A stretch of 64,000 nt of DNA from Dipylidium caninum (lineage: Eukaryota > Platyhelminthes > Cestoda > Cyclophyllidea > Dipylidiidae): positions 496,001 through 560,000 of the forward strand of contig QEYB01001019.1 of the NCBI GenBank assembly GCA_017562135.1. Direction: 5' to 3'. The first letter of the stretch is position 1. Each line of letters opens with the position of its first letter. A program made the translations under genes and the position numbers. The notes beneath the pieces were generated by a model that was given only the letters and a program-made list of their open reading frames with translations, was not told the origin of the DNA and made no database searches. Positions 62,761-64,000 of the stretch are shown here, in pieces.

Positions 62761-64000
62761 TTATTTTCCTCGTACTCCGGCGACATTCACACTCGTTTTT
62801 GTTTCCACCGCCACTATAGGCGGCTCAACCTTGGTGCCCGAGTTTGTCTGGCCTTTTCGGTATGTTGGTTAAGAAAATCCCTTTCTGTAACGATCGAGTT
62901 TATTGTGGCCAGGAGACCTAACTTTCCTTAAAGTGGCTTGGACAATAGCAGCTGTAAGCGGCCGCTTTTCCAAGTCGGTTCCATTAACCCCATAATCGGA
63001 GGCCTTTCAAGAAACGAGAGGATTTCATTTTAGGTAAAGTAGTATTCCCAAAGCCTTTGTGTGTCGTTCACGTCTGCGGGGGCGTCTCTAAAGGTTGAGC
63101 TAATGCCTCGAGCGATTAGAGCACAATTCCAATTGCACTTCAACATAAAACACCCCATCCAGCCTGGTCAAATGTGTTTCGGAGTAAAAGACGCATTAAA
63201 CTTTGTATGACGTCGAGTAGGAGCTGCAGGAGGGGAAGATTCGCCACGAGACCACCCACTCACCGAGGTTCAGCCTCAATTTACTCCTAAATTAACTAGC
63301 GATAAGTTTTAATATAACATGCAATTCACCATCCTCGGTGGTCTCCCACCGGCCTCCCCGCCTAGCCAGTAGCCAAGACTGCCGCCCTGAGCCCGGCATC
63401 GCGACCTGTTCAAATCATGGGACTCGTCAATTCGCTGACACTAGCGGACGCGGAAGTTGGCTTATAGCAGTAGGACCTGTACGTTAGTTCGAACCTACTC
63501 TGACTCTCCTGGCCGGTGGCAAAGGCATTGTTACACCATGGAGGGCCAGACGAGACGACCGGTTGTTGGCGCGGCGGACTGGAAGGCGACTGTGGGTGGT
63601 TCTGCTGTTGTAATTGACAGGTCTCACAGAGAGCCACTCCGGGGACACTGTGCGACACCCAGAAGCGAATTCCCACGTCCGTGGCTCCACAACCCGCGCA
63701 CTCGGGCGGTTGGCTGGATGTTTGAGATCGTGGTGTGTAGTTAGCTTGAGGAGAAATAAAGGGGACAGCTCAGAAAGTGGTTTTTAGATGCTAAACAGGT
63801 ACACCAAGTGCGGGAGATGTAAACCTCCAAGCCGAATTTACTTATTCTCCCTCTACAAAGCACAAAGGTGGTAAGTAAGGCCTTTGAGAGCGAGGAAAAT
63901 GCGGGAGTCGGTGATTAGTGCAAGTTAGTGAGAACGGCCCGTCCCTAATGGAGACGTCTGACAGCTGTGCTAACTTAAAGGAGCAAACTGTTTGTGAACA

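Larger units (their letters stand above)
58120..64000. other. GC-balanced interval without recognised genes
   Basis: About 5.9 kb. The longest frame is 60081-60674 (plus, 197 codons); it shows no domain I recognise and no clear splice structure. A CCT repeat lies at 62736-62760. The absence of named genes may reflect lineage-specific or untranslated sequence. Confidence 0.4.

Noticed and set aside
1..64000. CRISPR arrays, prokaryotic operons, viral genes
   Set aside because: No regularly spaced repeats, no compact intronless gene series and no viral hallmark motifs; all named genes are intron-bearing animal genes.

Overview
The window is animal nuclear DNA, most likely from a parasitic flatworm and probably a tapeworm. 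The evidence is metazoan gene families split by GT-AG introns, several of them only about 29-37 nt long (an intron class known from flatworms). Transcribed strands are strongly T-rich in introns. There are no rRNA, tRNA, CRISPR or prokaryotic-operon signals. The species assignment is inference. Exons were joined by hand from splice signals, reading-frame phase and remembered family motifs; no database search was run.

Layout. 1-10,231 (minus): a sn-1-specific diacylglycerol lipase (DAGL) whose 3' end lies beyond the left edge. 10,883-17,110 (minus): a MATCAP-type (DUF1704) tubulin tyrosine carboxypeptidase, ending 651 bp upstream of the DAGL start. 19,866-35,120 (minus): a synaptotagmin-like protein (SYTL, Rab27-effector type), with an N-terminal Slp homology domain at 34.3-35.1 kb and tandem C2 domains at 19.9-23.1 kb, separated by about 11 kb whose linker exons are only partly visible. 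About 36,322-37,527 (plus): the alpha subunit of protein farnesyltransferase/geranylgeranyltransferase I (FNTA). 37,657-38,726 (minus, convergent with FNTA): mitochondrial ribosomal protein uS2m (MRPS2). 41,875-42,835 (minus): a decayed mariner transposase. 49,950-50,645 (minus): an Arf-like GTPase. 55,247-57,957 (plus): an FUBP/KHSRP-type KH-domain RNA-binding protein with a complete nine-exon model. 38.7-49.9 kb, 50.7-55.2 kb and 58.1-64.0 kb hold no gene I can name.

Composition is a mosaic. Segments at about 1-18 kb, 33-40 kb and 54-58 kb look AT-rich with T-rich transcribed strands. Those between are near-balanced in GC and rich in short simple repeats. The SYTL C2 exons lie in a GC-balanced block while its first exons lie in an AT-rich one.

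Functional links are loose: endocannabinoid/lipid signalling (DAGL), microtubule detyrosination (MATCAP), regulated exocytosis (SYTL), prenylation (FNTA), Arf-type trafficking, mitochondrial translation and RNA regulation. They are neighbours, not a pathway. The most practical observation is that three conserved exons (SYTL C2A, FNTA, FUBP KH3), and possibly a fourth site, carry single-site frameshifts. This suggests residual assembly indels and would break automated gene models. I found no convincing undescribed system.
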